A stretch of 64,000 bases of DNA from Myxococcales bacterium (GCA_016712525.1 JADJQX010000008.1:806001-870000), one strand, 5' to 3'. Numbered from the stretch's first letter, positions 17,458 to 26,158 are shown. A program made the numbers and translations. Notes: a model not told the origin generated them from the letters alone.

Positions 17458-18622
17458 GTGTCCTGCGCCTGAAGTTCATTTCTAAAATATCCGGGAATTT
17501 GCGTTGTGGTACGGACGTTCGGGGTGCATGACACAGCCCATCGTGCACCCGGGTCGACCTCGCAAGCCCTTGAGCATCTCCGACGACGAGCGGGTCGAGC
17601 TCGAACGCTTGACGCGGCGGCGGAAGAGCGCCCAGCAGTTGGCTCTTCGCGCCAGGATCGTGCTCGCGTGCGCGTCGGGGGCATCCAATACCGAGGTCGC
17701 CGAGCTGCTCCAAGTCTCGCTCCCGACGGTCGGTAAGTGGCGCGAGCGGTTCCGCGTGGATCGCCTGGCAGGATTGTCGGACGAGCCACGTTCCGGAGCA
17801 CCTCGTGTCATCGACGATGAACGGATCGAACGCGTGCTCGCTCGCACCCTCGAGTCGCTGCCGCAGGGCCAAACCCATTGGAGTCGCGCGACGATGGCTG
17901 CGGAGAGTGGCCTGTCTCGCAGCTCTGTTGGGCGCATCTGGCGAGCTTTCGGCCTTAAGCCCCACCGTGTGGACAGCTTCAAGCTGTCATCCGATCCTCA
18001 CTTCATCGAGAAGGTGCGCGACGTAGTCGGGCTCTACATGAGCCCGCCCGAGAACGCGGTCGTCCTCTGCGTCGACGAGAAGTCGCAGATCCAAGCACTC
18101 GACCGAACCCAACCCCTGCTCCCGATGCGGCCTGGACAGCCGGAACGCAAGACGCACGACTACGAGCGCCACGGCACCACCTCGCTCTTCGCGGCACTCG
18201 ACGCTCATCGTGGCGACGTCATCTGGAAGATGTACCGAAAGCACCGCCAGCAGGAGTTCGTTCGGTTCCTTGCGACGATCGACGAGCGCGTTCCGCGCGG
18301 CACCGACGTGCACCTCATCATCGACAACTACGCCACGCACAAGACTCCGCGCGTGCACCGTTGGCTGCTCAAGCACCCCCGGTTCCACCTTCACTTCACG
18401 CCGACCTACAGCTCCTGGCTCAACCTCGTCGAACGACTCTTCGGTGAGATCACCGACAAGGCGATCCGGCGCGGTGCCTTCAGATCGGTGCGCGAGCTCG
18501 AGGCTGCCATCTCGGCCTACCTCAAGGCCCGCGAGGGCGTACCGTTCGTCTGGACTGCGACGCCCGAAGCGATCTTCGAGCGCCTCCACGACTTTTGTGA
18601 ACGAACTTCAGGCGCAGGACAC
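17458..18622 (+). mobile_element. IS630-family insertion sequence, intact
   Basis: A complete element of 1165 bp. The left end begins GTGTCCTGCGCCTGAAGTTC, and the right end is its exact reverse complement. TA flanks both sides (17456-17457 and 18623-18624), the duplicated dinucleotide expected of IS630/Tc1-mariner transposition. The flanking bases read CTAG at both ends, the preferred target reported for IS630. One full-length DDE transposase gene fills the element. Perfect ends and an open reading frame suggest a recent insertion. Confidence 0.95.
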
Positions 18623-18625
18623 TAG
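17528..18625 (+). CDS. IS630-family DDE transposase
   Basis: A 365-residue transposase starting at the ATG of MTQPIVHPGRPRKPL. The N-terminal half (about 20-130) is a double helix-turn-helix DNA-binding region with SNTEVAELLQVS and LSRSSVGRIWRAFG. The DDE catalytic domain shows VDEKSQIQAL (first Asp), the HGTTSLFAAL strand, IIDNYATHKTP (second Asp) and SSWLNLVERLF (Glu). Length and motifs are normal for the family, and no frameshift is seen. The TAG stop is created by the target TA plus the adjacent G, outside the element proper. Confidence 0.97.
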   Translation: MTQPIVHPGRPRKPLSISDDERVELERLTRRRKSAQQLALRARIVLACASGASNTEVAELLQVSLPTVGKWRERFRVDRLAGLSDEPRSGAPRVIDDERIERVLARTLESLPQGQTHWSRATMAAESGLSRSSVGRIWRAFGLKPHRVDSFKLSSDPHFIEKVRDVVGLYMSPPENAVVLCVDEKSQIQALDRTQPLLPMRPGQPERKTHDYERHGTTSLFAALDAHRGDVIWKMYRKHRQQEFVRFLATIDERVPRGTDVHLIIDNYATHKTPRVHRWLLKHPRFHLHFTPTYSSWLNLVERLFGEITDKAIRRGAFRSVRELEAAISAYLKAREGVPFVWTATPEAIFERLHDFCERTSGAGH

Positions 18626-18722
18626 GCTCGAAGGTGTGGACCGCGGACGCGGTCGCGGAGCCGTGCGCGCCCCACCCGCCGGGTGGGCTCCGATGTGCGA
18701 GGACGGGCGGACGGGGTGAGCG

Positions 18723-20081
18723 CTACTTCGGCGTGTTCACGCAGCTCGCGGCGGCCGCGGGCAAGCCCCAGTTCCAGAGCGCCGAATCGATCTTCGGGTA
18801 GTAGAGCGTGAACGAGAAACACATCTCGTCCTCGGTGTCCTCGCCGAATTTCACGGTCGCGTCGGTGGTGTTCTTCCACGCGCAGCGCGTGCGGATGACG
18901 TCACCGGGGGCCACCTTGGCGGAGAGCGGCTGCCAGTACTGCGTGTTGAAGTCCCAGTTCGGCACCGTGCCGAGATCGACCGCTGCGCCCGTTCCGCCCT
19001 TGTAGAGCTTGGTTTCGATCGTCGTCCCGAGCTCGTGCATGTGCGGCATCGCCGCGATGAGTGTGCGCTCGCCAGGGACCTGCGCGGGGACGGTGAACGA
19101 GCAGGTCTTGTCGGACTCGCTCTTCGGCGGAATGTCGATCTTCGTCGTGCCGAAGGCGAGCACGTCGGCCTCGTACTGGCGCGGCGCTGAGGTGCAGAGG
19201 TCGATGCCGCTCGAGTCCTTCTGGTTCGGCAGGGCCTGCGCGTTGTTGTAGTGCACCTGCACCACGAAGTGCGTGGTCTGGCCCTTCTTGAGGGCGAAGC
19301 CCGCCTCGGGAGGGAGCATCATGTTCTTCGCGCCGGGGGCCCACCCGTACATGAGCGCCCACTGCGGATTCCCCCCCGACGAGCACTTCTGCGGCGCAGT
19401 GCCGTAGGCCGTGGGCGACTTGAAGATGAGCACGTGGTGGACGATCTTCGGGTTCTCGATGCGCGGCGCGAGCGCGATGACGTGTTTGTCGTCGGGCGAG
19501 GTCACGTCGACGCCGTAGCAGACGTACTCGTTCTTCGCGGTGGTCGGCATCTCGTACGGCGTCGCGGGCGCGATGTTGATGTCCGGCTTGCAGTCGAGCG
19601 GCTGCACGGGGCCCGCGTCGTTCCCTCCGCACACGGCCTGGGAGCGCGGCGCGCCCGCGGTGGCCCACGCGTCGAGGGTGGCCATGTCGGCCTCCGAGAG
19701 GCGCGGGTTCGGGGCTTGGGGCATGGGTCGCGCGTCGTCGCGGATGCGAGCGCGCACCATGTCGAGCACGGTCTTGCTCGGGTTCGACGGCGCGGGCGCC
19801 ATCAGGTTCTCGTACGTCATGAGAGGCATCGTCGCGCCGAAGGTCGGCGTCGTGCCGTGGCAGCTCCGGCAGTTCTTCGCGAGCACGGCGTCGACGTCGC
19901 AGGGGAGGCCGTTCGCGGTCGGCGTCGGCGTGGTCGACGTGGGCGTGACCGTGGGCGACGGCCCCGCGTCCGAAGCGGGATCGACACCCGCGGTGGTGCC
20001 ACAGGCGAAGGCCACGGCGGACCCTAGGACGAGCAAGAGGCCGAGGCCCGGGAGCGAACGAGCGCGCATGGGCGGAAGCAT
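18723..20081 (-). CDS. Cytochrome c / copper type II monooxygenase-like lipoprotein
   Basis: A 452-residue protein. The start at 20081 is preferred because GGAGG lies 8 bases upstream; ATGs at 20105 and 20069 are alternatives. A lipoprotein-type signal ends in AFAC. A heme-binding CRSCH motif lies in a short cytochrome c-like region (about 60-150). The C-terminal half has the peptidylglycine/dopamine-beta-monooxygenase pattern: HHVLIF and VQVHYNN for the first copper site, PHMHELG (H-x-H) and the Met of DEMCF for the second. Such enzymes hydroxylate C-H bonds using copper and O2. The fused heme domain may deliver electrons in place of ascorbate. The substrate is unknown. Confidence 0.88.
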   Translation of the reverse strand: MLPPMRARSLPGLGLLLVLGSAVAFACGTTAGVDPASDAGPSPTVTPTSTTPTPTANGLPCDVDAVLAKNCRSCHGTTPTFGATMPLMTYENLMAPAPSNPSKTVLDMVRARIRDDARPMPQAPNPRLSEADMATLDAWATAGAPRSQAVCGGNDAGPVQPLDCKPDINIAPATPYEMPTTAKNEYVCYGVDVTSPDDKHVIALAPRIENPKIVHHVLIFKSPTAYGTAPQKCSSGGNPQWALMYGWAPGAKNMMLPPEAGFALKKGQTTHFVVQVHYNNAQALPNQKDSSGIDLCTSAPRQYEADVLAFGTTKIDIPPKSESDKTCSFTVPAQVPGERTLIAAMPHMHELGTTIETKLYKGGTGAAVDLGTVPNWDFNTQYWQPLSAKVAPGDVIRTRCAWKNTTDATVKFGEDTEDEMCFSFTLYYPKIDSALWNWGLPAAAASCVNTPK

Positions 20082-20314
20082 GCGGGATCCCTCCACGAAC
20101 GCCAAGGAATTCGGGGACGACGCGACGTAGTCGAGTTCCCTACACGTACGGGATGGCGGCCACGTTCGTTCGCGCTCGGGAAGGTCGGGCTCGAGCCCGA
20201 TCGCGCGGACGAGGCGAGGGGCGAGTGGGCGCCGAGCCCGCGCTTTCTCTCGGGGTTACGGCGAGTTGCCGAATTTGCACCTCGTGCGGGGACGAGCCGG
20301 TACCGTAGGGCACC

Positions 20315-21802
20315 ATGAACGGACTCCCGTCGAAACGTGCCCTCGCCGCCCGCCCTCTCTTCCTCCTCGTGCCGCTCCTCGCCTTCGGAGCGGTCGCCGC
20401 GTGCAAAGACAAGGCAGAAAAGGAGACCCCCGGCGCCGCGTCGACCGCGAGCAGCGCCGCCGCCTCGGCCACCCCGAACGCCTCGGAGACCGCTGCGCCC
20501 GGCGCCTCGGCCGCACCGGCGGCACCTGCCGCCGAGCCCGTGTGCAAGGTCGAGGGGCAAAAGGTCTGGACGAAGGGCGTGAACGCGGCCACCGGCATCA
20601 CGGCCGTCGAGCTGCCCGACGGCACCGACGCCCTCGGCTTCGCGATCGGGAACACGCCGTACGTCGCGACCGTAGGCGCGGGCGGCGCCGGCAAGATGCA
20701 GAAGGTCACGGTCGACCCGGGCTCGGCGTTCGCGATGGCCCCCAAGGCCGCCGACGGGGTGCGCATCGTGTTCCGGGTCACGCCGGTCAAGATCGAGGGC
20801 ACCACCGTGCGCGCGTTCGTCGACTACCGCGACGAGCTCAAAGCGAAGGCAGCCCCCGGAAAACCCGAGGTCGGCAAGACCCGCAAGGTCGTGTGCGGCC
20901 CCGTCGACAAGGCCGACACGTGGGTCTCCTGGGAGGGCCCCGCGTACCTCGACGACCCCAAGCACGCCGGCGACCCGCTCAAGGCGTTGAAGGGCGCCGA
21001 GCTTCTCAAACCCGGTGCACAATACAAGGAAGTACGCGACTGCCGTTCCTTCTACGATGCCGCTCACGACGACGAGTGGATCGTCGGATCGGAGCTCGTC
21101 ATCGAGGGTGACGGCGCGAAGGCCCAGGCGAACCTGTTCGTCGCGCAGGGCAAGGGCGCCGCTCGGGCCACGGCCACCAGCATGCCGGTCACGACGAGCC
21201 CGTGGAAGATGCAAGGGTTCGACACGCCCGTGTCGCACGAGCTCTCCGACACCTCGTTCCTCGTCGCCGCGCGCGCCCCGGGTAAGCTCGTCGCCATGAT
21301 TATGGGTCACGACAAGAAGCCCGTCGGTGGCGTCACCGAGTACAAGGGCACCTTCCAGATGCCCGACCTCGCGTCCGACGGCAAAGACGACGTGCTTTCG
21401 ACGGCCGTGGCCACGGGAAAAGACGGGCTCGCCCTCCGCTCGCTGCGCATCCCGGGCGACACGCACGCCATGCCCGCCGCCTTCACCCAAGTGCTGACCG
21501 ACGAGGACGAAAGCAAGACCGAAGGTCGGCCCGAGTTCCTCCGCGACGCCAAAGGACAGCGTTGGCTCGCGTACGTGGAAGACGCCGAGAAGGGCAAAGG
21601 CACCCTCGAGATCGTCCCCATCACGGCGGCGTTCCGGGCCGCCGGAAAGCCTCACGCCGTCACCACAGGCGAAGAGAAGGCCACCGAGGCGCGCCTCTTC
21701 GCCAAGAAGGGCGGCGGCTTCATCGTGGCCTACCTGCGCGACGCGGGCGCCCAGGGCCTCGAGCTCGTCACCGAGGACCTCTCGTGCGAGGTGAAGCAGT
21801 AG
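20315..21802 (+). CDS. Lipoprotein, function unknown
   Basis: A 495-residue protein with a lipoprotein signal (FGAVAAC, Cys30). An Ala/Ser/Pro/Thr-rich linker covers about 37-73. The remainder is a long beta-rich domain with repeated motifs like GKLVAMIMGHDKKPVGG and GGGFIVAYLRDAG that suggest propeller-type blades. A Cys pair flanks the domain (near 75 and the C-terminus). No family is recognised. It is divergent from the copper monooxygenase gene and convergent with the membrane-protein gene downstream; a GC-rich hairpin (21832-21857) separates the ends. Confidence 0.75.
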   Translation: MNGLPSKRALAARPLFLLVPLLAFGAVAACKDKAEKETPGAASTASSAAASATPNASETAAPGASAAPAAPAAEPVCKVEGQKVWTKGVNAATGITAVELPDGTDALGFAIGNTPYVATVGAGGAGKMQKVTVDPGSAFAMAPKAADGVRIVFRVTPVKIEGTTVRAFVDYRDELKAKAAPGKPEVGKTRKVVCGPVDKADTWVSWEGPAYLDDPKHAGDPLKALKGAELLKPGAQYKEVRDCRSFYDAAHDDEWIVGSELVIEGDGAKAQANLFVAQGKGAARATATSMPVTTSPWKMQGFDTPVSHELSDTSFLVAARAPGKLVAMIMGHDKKPVGGVTEYKGTFQMPDLASDGKDDVLSTAVATGKDGLALRSLRIPGDTHAMPAAFTQVLTDEDESKTEGRPEFLRDAKGQRWLAYVEDAEKGKGTLEIVPITAAFRAAGKPHAVTTGEEKATEARLFAKKGGGFIVAYLRDAGAQGLELVTEDLSCEVKQ

Positions 21803-21831
21803 GTTCAACCGACCGGAGCGTCGTCTCTTGC

Positions 21832-21857
21832 GGGGCGGGGTCGAAAGGCTCCGCCCC
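21832..21857. terminator. GC-rich hairpin between convergent genes
   Basis: GGGGCGG (21832-21838) pairs with CCGCCCC (21851-21857) around a 12-base loop, in the 70-base gap between two converging genes. There is no clear T-run on either strand, so termination could be partial or factor-dependent. Confidence 0.4.
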
Positions 21858-21872
21858 GGTTCGTTCGTGCGC

Positions 21873-22892
21873 TCAACGCGACGCCGCGCGCCACATCGCC
21901 TTGAACGCGCCTTGCGGGAGGCGCTTCGGGTCGTTCGTGACCTTCTCGGTCGTGTCGATCGAGAGCCACATCGCCTCCTTGCCGCGCGTCGCCGCCAAGA
22001 ACAAAACGAGGGTCTTTTCCCTCTTTCCGCCCACCTTGGCCTGCGTGTACCAGAGGTCGAAGGCCTCGGCCTCGTCGCTCTTGTAGAAGGGCTCGAGCGC
22101 CGCGCGGGCCATCTCCAGCGGGAACCCCTCGACCTTCCCGTCGGACTCGATGTCGTCGGCCGTGTGGGGCAGGACCTTCCACGCCACGCGGAGCGCGCGG
22201 GTCTGCGCCTCCTTGGCGAAGCGCGGCGCCATCGCCGTGCGGAAGCGAACACGCTGCTTGGTCGTGTACGAGACGAGCGGATCGCGCTTGTTCGTGATCC
22301 GGTACACGGAGAGCCCCATCGACACCGTGGCCACGAACAGGAGCACGCCGAGGCGCTTCGGCGCGTTTTCTCGGTGGAAATGCACGACCGAGGTCGCCAT
22401 GGGCACGACGAACGCGAGCACGACGAGCGTCTCGACGGCGAACGTGCCGGCGGCCAAGGGGAAGAACTCGTGCGGTCCGAGCTCGGGCGGGAAGCGCCTC
22501 ACGTACTCCCGGGCGAGCGACACGGCGAGCAGCACGAAGCTCAGCACGGTGAAGCCACGAAACAAGAGGAGCTCGCGCCGGGCGCTCTTGTTCCAGAGCG
22601 CGTACGGCAGGAGCAGCGGATAAAAGACGTAGTAGAGGAACGGGCGCGGCGGGTTCTCCCGGTAGAACGCCTCGAGCTCGAGCTGCTTACGGAGGAGCCT
22701 CCGCGCGAGCCCCGAGCGCTCCGCGAGCCCACGCGCGGCCTCCCCCGCACAAAACACGCCGATCGCGATCGCGATCTGCACGACGGCCGCGCCCACCGGG
22801 AAGAGGGACGCGGCCTTGACGATCGCCACGGGTGCGGCCGCGAAGAACGCGAGCCTGAGCGCGAAATCGAGGGCGGAACGCGCCCGGGTCAT
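21873..22892 (-). CDS. Multi-pass membrane protein, unknown family
   Basis: A 339-residue protein starting at the ATG at 22892, eight bases after the end of the upstream FGE-like gene, so the two are likely one transcript. At least five hydrophobic segments are visible (about 8-45, 86-100, 114-132, 148-172, 184-203). A soluble C-terminal domain of about 120 residues follows, with AMAPRFAKEAQTRALRVAWKVLP and WLSIDTTEKVTND. It is not recognised as a known family. The pairing with a secreted sulfatase-modifying-type protein suggests an envelope function, without direct evidence. Confidence 0.7.
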   Translation of the reverse strand: MTRARSALDFALRLAFFAAAPVAIVKAASLFPVGAAVVQIAIAIGVFCAGEAARGLAERSGLARRLLRKQLELEAFYRENPPRPFLYYVFYPLLLPYALWNKSARRELLLFRGFTVLSFVLLAVSLAREYVRRFPPELGPHEFFPLAAGTFAVETLVVLAFVVPMATSVVHFHRENAPKRLGVLLFVATVSMGLSVYRITNKRDPLVSYTTKQRVRFRTAMAPRFAKEAQTRALRVAWKVLPHTADDIESDGKVEGFPLEMARAALEPFYKSDEAEAFDLWYTQAKVGGKREKTLVLFLAATRGKEAMWLSIDTTEKVTNDPKRLPQGAFKAMWRAASR

Positions 22893-22899
22893 GCGCGGA

Positions 22900-24183
22900 T
22901 CAATACTGGCAGCAGCGGAATCCGATGTCGTCGCGCTTGATGAGGCGTCCGACAGCAGGCGGGGTCCCCGTCGGGAACTTGCAAGCCAGGTTCGTCGCTG
23001 GGGCAGTAGAGAGGTAGCTACCGCCTCGGACCAGACACGTATCCGCGGCGGCGTCGCAGGAATTCTCCCACTCCGCCAGGTTTCCACTCATCTGGAAGAG
23101 ATTCGTCACGCCTCCCTGACAAGACCTCGCCTGCGGAGGGTTGGTGAGAGGGATTCCGACGTAGGTCCCCTGGTCGGTCCAATCCGACACTTTGCCCAGA
23201 CTTGAATTATAGCACTGCCCCGGGACGTACGCAGCTCCGTAGGGAAACACATTGGCCCCTTGGTTCGTGCACGCGTTTACCCACGCGTCGCGCGTGTATT
23301 CGTTTGCGTCGGCTGCAGCGATCGGTTGCCCAGCTAGGTCTCCGCACAGAGACTTTCCAGCCCAACGGCAGTACGCAACGGCATCGCACCAATCGACGTT
23401 TCGAACCGGGTTCCCGAACGATCCCGAAAGGGGCTGCGGGGGCGGCCAGTTGGCAGACGGGACATAGGTGGTATTCGCAGCACACGCGATGGGCTGCGTG
23501 CTCGACGGCCCAGAGGCAGGAACGTTTGCCTGGAGGAACCGGTCGTAGTCGCCGTTCGTCACTTCGGTGTCGTCGACACAATACGCTCCGCCGGTGGACT
23601 TTCCGACGGTGACCATTCGTGCGGGACAAGCGCATGCGTTGTTCACGCAACGACCGCTGACGCAATCCCCATCCGCCGCGCATCCGCGGCCGATCGCGCA
23701 TCGCCTGCACACGGTTGCTCCGCCGCAGTCAACGTCGGTCTCAGCACCGTTCTTGAAGGAGTCCATACAAGACGGGGTCGCGCATTGCTTGGTATTCACA
23801 GTGTCACAGAAGCCGCCCGAGCAGTCCGCGGACGAGACGCAGGTCTTTCCATCGGGACACTTTTGACACTTGGGGCCGCCACAATCGATGTCGGTCTCAC
23901 CAGTATCGAATCGGCCATTCGCACAGGGGTCGGTTGGGGCCGCGTCGGCCGCGTCGGCCGCGTCAGCCGCGTCAGCCGCGTCAGCCGCGTCGATCGGCTC
24001 CGCAGCGTCGGCTGCGTCAATCCCCGTGTCTGCTACTCCACTGGTCGAGCCATCTCCCCCGGTGGGAGGGGGCTGCGTGACGATGGCAGGCACCCCCGAG
24101 CTCCCGTTCGAGCACGCGAGGGGGGCGAGCGCGAACGCGACGACCGAAGCGAAGACGACCGGAGCAAGGAGACGACGCTGCAT
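22900..24183 (-). CDS. FGE-sulfatase-fold (SUMF1-like) lipoprotein with DCGG repeats
   Basis: A 427-residue protein starting at MQRRLLAP (24183) with a purine-rich GAGAGA upstream. The lipobox is PLAC, followed by an Asp/Ala repeat linker. Two DCGG modules (TDIDCGGPKCQKC and TDVDCGGATVCRRC) follow, each with an SADC-GGFC type Cys cluster. The C-terminal 230 residues carry the formylglycine-generating-enzyme fold: DDTEVTNGDYDRFL, PVRNVDWCDAVAYCRW, MSGNLAEWENSC and DDIGFRCC. Whether it is catalytic is unclear; many such domains only bind ligands. The coding region looks less GC-rich than its neighbours. Confidence 0.87.
   Translation of the reverse strand: MQRRLLAPVVFASVVAFALAPLACSNGSSGVPAIVTQPPPTGGDGSTSGVADTGIDAADAAEPIDAADAADAADAADAADAAPTDPCANGRFDTGETDIDCGGPKCQKCPDGKTCVSSADCSGGFCDTVNTKQCATPSCMDSFKNGAETDVDCGGATVCRRCAIGRGCAADGDCVSGRCVNNACACPARMVTVGKSTGGAYCVDDTEVTNGDYDRFLQANVPASGPSSTQPIACAANTTYVPSANWPPPQPLSGSFGNPVRNVDWCDAVAYCRWAGKSLCGDLAGQPIAAADANEYTRDAWVNACTNQGANVFPYGAAYVPGQCYNSSLGKVSDWTDQGTYVGIPLTNPPQARSCQGGVTNLFQMSGNLAEWENSCDAAADTCLVRGGSYLSTAPATNLACKFPTGTPPAVGRLIKRDDIGFRCCQY
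23941..23985. repeat. Nine-base tandem repeat encoding Ala-Asp linker
   Basis: Five consecutive copies of CGCGTCGGC or CGCGTCAGC encode the Asp-Ala-Ala tandem linker of the FGE-like lipoprotein on the opposite strand. Three copies carry A and two carry G at position 7. The array is in frame (9 bases), so changes in copy number would only alter linker length. Confidence 0.9.
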
Positions 24184-24340
24184 GGTCTCTCTAGCGTACG
24201 AGCCAAAGGGCCCCGAGGCCAAGTACCCGAGCACTCTCGCCAGCTGTCGTCGCATGTTTCCCCACAAACGGCGCCCATCGTCGGCCCGGACCGGCCACGA
24301 AAGGTGCGCGACGCGGCCGATCGAACGACCGCGGTGCCGA

Positions 24341-25312
24341 TCAGCCGAGCGCGCGGACGCGGGCGGCGAGCAGCGTCTCGAGCTCGACGAGCGCCTTCGA
24401 GAAGCCCTCGATGCCCTCGGCGAGCTTCTCGTTCGCCATGGTGTCGGCCGCGTGCATCTTCCGGAACGTCTCCTCGGTCATGTCGACCTTCGGGATGTCG
24501 AGGGTCTTCGCGCGGTCGGCGTCGAGCTTTCGGGGGAGCTCTCCCTCGGCGGCCTCGAGCTCGGCGAGGAGCTGCGGCGAGATCGTGAGCAGGTCGCAGC
24601 CGGCGAGCTCGGTGATCTCGCCCATGTTGCGGAAGCTCGCTCCCATGACCTCGGTGCGGTGACCGTGCTTTTTGTAGTACTCGAAGATGCGCGTCACGCT
24701 GACGACCCCGGGGTCCTCGTGCGGCGCGTACGAGGCCTTGCCGGTCGACTTCTTGTACCAATCGAGGATGCGCCCCACGAAGGGCGAGATGAGGGTCGCC
24801 TTCGCGTCGGCGCAGGCGATCGCCTGGTGAATGCCGAAGAGCAGCGTCAAGTTGCAGTGGACCCCCTCTTTTTCGAGGATCTCGGCGGCCTTGATGCCCT
24901 CCCACGTCGAGGCGATCTTGATGAGGATGCGCTCCTTCGAGACGCCCTGCGCGGCGTACTGCGCGATGATCGCGCGGGCCTTGTCGACCGTGCCCTGGGT
25001 GTCGAACGAGAGGCGCGCGTCGACCTCGGTCGAGACGCGGCCCGGGATCACACCGAGGATCTTCAGGCCGAACACCACGGCGAGGCGATCGATCGCGCGC
25101 TTCGCGATCTCCTCGGGGGTGCCTCCGTCGGCCTTGCAGTAGGCGATCGCGTCGTCGATGAGGGACGCATACGCGGGCATCTTGGCGGCGGCCGTAATGA
25201 GCGACGGGTTCGTGGTCGCGTCGCGGGGACGAAACTTCTCGATCGACTGGAAGTCGCCCGTATCGGCCACGACGACGGTCATCTCTTTGAGCTTCTCGAG
25301 GAGGTTTGCCAT
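24341..25312 (-). CDS. tal: Transaldolase
   Basis: A 323-residue enzyme of the TalB type, of normal length. Transaldolase moves a dihydroxyacetone unit between sedoheptulose-7-phosphate and glyceraldehyde-3-phosphate in the non-oxidative pentose phosphate pathway. Diagnostic stretches are DATTNPSLI near the N-terminus and ILIKIASTWEGIKAAE, which contains the Schiff-base Lys. NLTLLFGIHQAIACADA, FVGRILDWYKKSTG and MGASFRN follow. The start at MANLLEKL is preferred over an ATG six bases upstream. The gene stands alone, with no other pentose phosphate gene adjacent. Confidence 0.97.
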   Translation of the reverse strand: MANLLEKLKEMTVVVADTGDFQSIEKFRPRDATTNPSLITAAAKMPAYASLIDDAIAYCKADGGTPEEIAKRAIDRLAVVFGLKILGVIPGRVSTEVDARLSFDTQGTVDKARAIIAQYAAQGVSKERILIKIASTWEGIKAAEILEKEGVHCNLTLLFGIHQAIACADAKATLISPFVGRILDWYKKSTGKASYAPHEDPGVVSVTRIFEYYKKHGHRTEVMGASFRNMGEITELAGCDLLTISPQLLAELEAAEGELPRKLDADRAKTLDIPKVDMTEETFRKMHAADTMANEKLAEGIEGFSKALVELETLLAARVRALG

Positions 25313-25395
25313 GGGCACGCAAAGTACCCGCGCACGCGGGCGGCGGGAAGCCCGGAAACTTGGCCCAGGCGGGCGGGCCGTGATGGGCTCCCCTC

Positions 25396-25788
25396 ATGCG
25401 AAGCGCCTCGACCATCGCCGCGCTCTGTCTTTTGGCGGTATTTTCGTTCGAGGGCGCCGCCGGTGCAGGCGAGCCCGCGGACGTGCGCGTCGGTGAGGTG
25501 GTGGCCGACGCCCCTCGTGACGCGACCCTCGTGCGCGCGTCGCTCGAGGGTGTGCTCGCGAAGCGCCCGGTTCACCACGCGAAACGTCACCTCGTGGTGT
25601 CGGCCGCGCTGCTCGCGTGCACCGAGCGCACCTGCGTCGTGTCGGCGACGCTGCGCGAGGAGCGCGGAGGTGCCCTCGTGGCCATCGTCCGCGGGAGCGC
25701 CTCGAGCGAGGCCCCGTCGCCGCGCGATACGCTCATTCGGACGGCGGCGGAGGGCGCTGCCCGGAAGATGCCGGCGTCACTCCCTTGA
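25396..25788 (+). CDS. Small secreted protein
   Basis: A 130-residue protein with a clear Sec signal peptide (about 1-23, cleavage after AGA). One Cys pair lies at LLACTERTC. The mature part is beta/alpha with a VVSAALL strand and GALVAIVRG. It may be a periplasmic protein that samples small molecules, but no family is recognised. It diverges from transaldolase with about 80 bases between the starts. Its last 56 bases overlap the 3' end of the convergent DUF2809 gene. Confidence 0.65.
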   Translation: MRSASTIAALCLLAVFSFEGAAGAGEPADVRVGEVVADAPRDATLVRASLEGVLAKRPVHHAKRHLVVSAALLACTERTCVVSATLREERGGALVAIVRGSASSEAPSPRDTLIRTAAEGAARKMPASLP

Positions 25789-26158
25789 AGAGCCCCACGT
25801 CGACGACGGCGCCGAGCCCTGCTCCGAGCGCATAAAGTGGGATGTCGGACCACACGAAGGTGGTCCCGAGGACGAGCCGCCCGAAGACGGTGGAACGCGC
25901 CGTGACGAGCACCGTCGCGTCGGAGAGCTGGCTCACCTCGACGAGGCACGAAAACGCGAAGGCCGCGGCCGCAAGACCGAGACGAGGCGCGGACGGGCGG
26001 ACGAACGCGACGAGGAAAAACACGAGCGTCGCGTAGAGGGCATCCCCCGCGTAGTCGGCGACGAAGCGCGGGAGGTGCGCGCCGAGCTTGCGGCTCCCGA
26101 GCCCGAGGACCACGGTCAGGCACGCGAGGCCGACGAGCCGAACGCGGGAGCGCCTCAG
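25733..26158 (-). CDS. DUF2809 family membrane protein
   Basis: About 141 residues with four hydrophobic segments. The DUF2809 pattern is clear: GLGSRKLGAHLPRF, the YAGDALYATLVFF segment, FSCLVEVSQL, then ARSTVFGRLVLGTTFVWSDI. The family is small, integral in the inner membrane and of unknown function. No ATG, GTG or TTG lies before the first TM segment. The best candidate start is CTG at 26158, which overlaps the stop of the preceding lipoprotein gene (CTGA). A GTG at 26113 would cut into the first helix. Confidence 0.8.
   Translation of the reverse strand: MRRSRVRLVGLACLTVVLGLGSRKLGAHLPRFVADYAGDALYATLVFFLVAFVRPSAPRLGLAAAAFAFSCLVEVSQLSDATVLVTARSTVFGRLVLGTTFVWSDIPLYALGAGLGAVVDVGLFKGVTPASSGQRPPPPSE

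Noticed and set aside
23941..23985. Nine-base tandem repeats considered as a CRISPR or regulatory array
   Set aside because: The copies are contiguous with no spacers, and they encode an in-frame Asp/Ala linker.
22900..24183. FGE-like gene as a true formylglycine-generating enzyme with a sulfatase partner
   Set aside because: No sulfatase gene is nearby, and the catalytic Cys pair could not be placed with confidence; kept as a fold-level call only.
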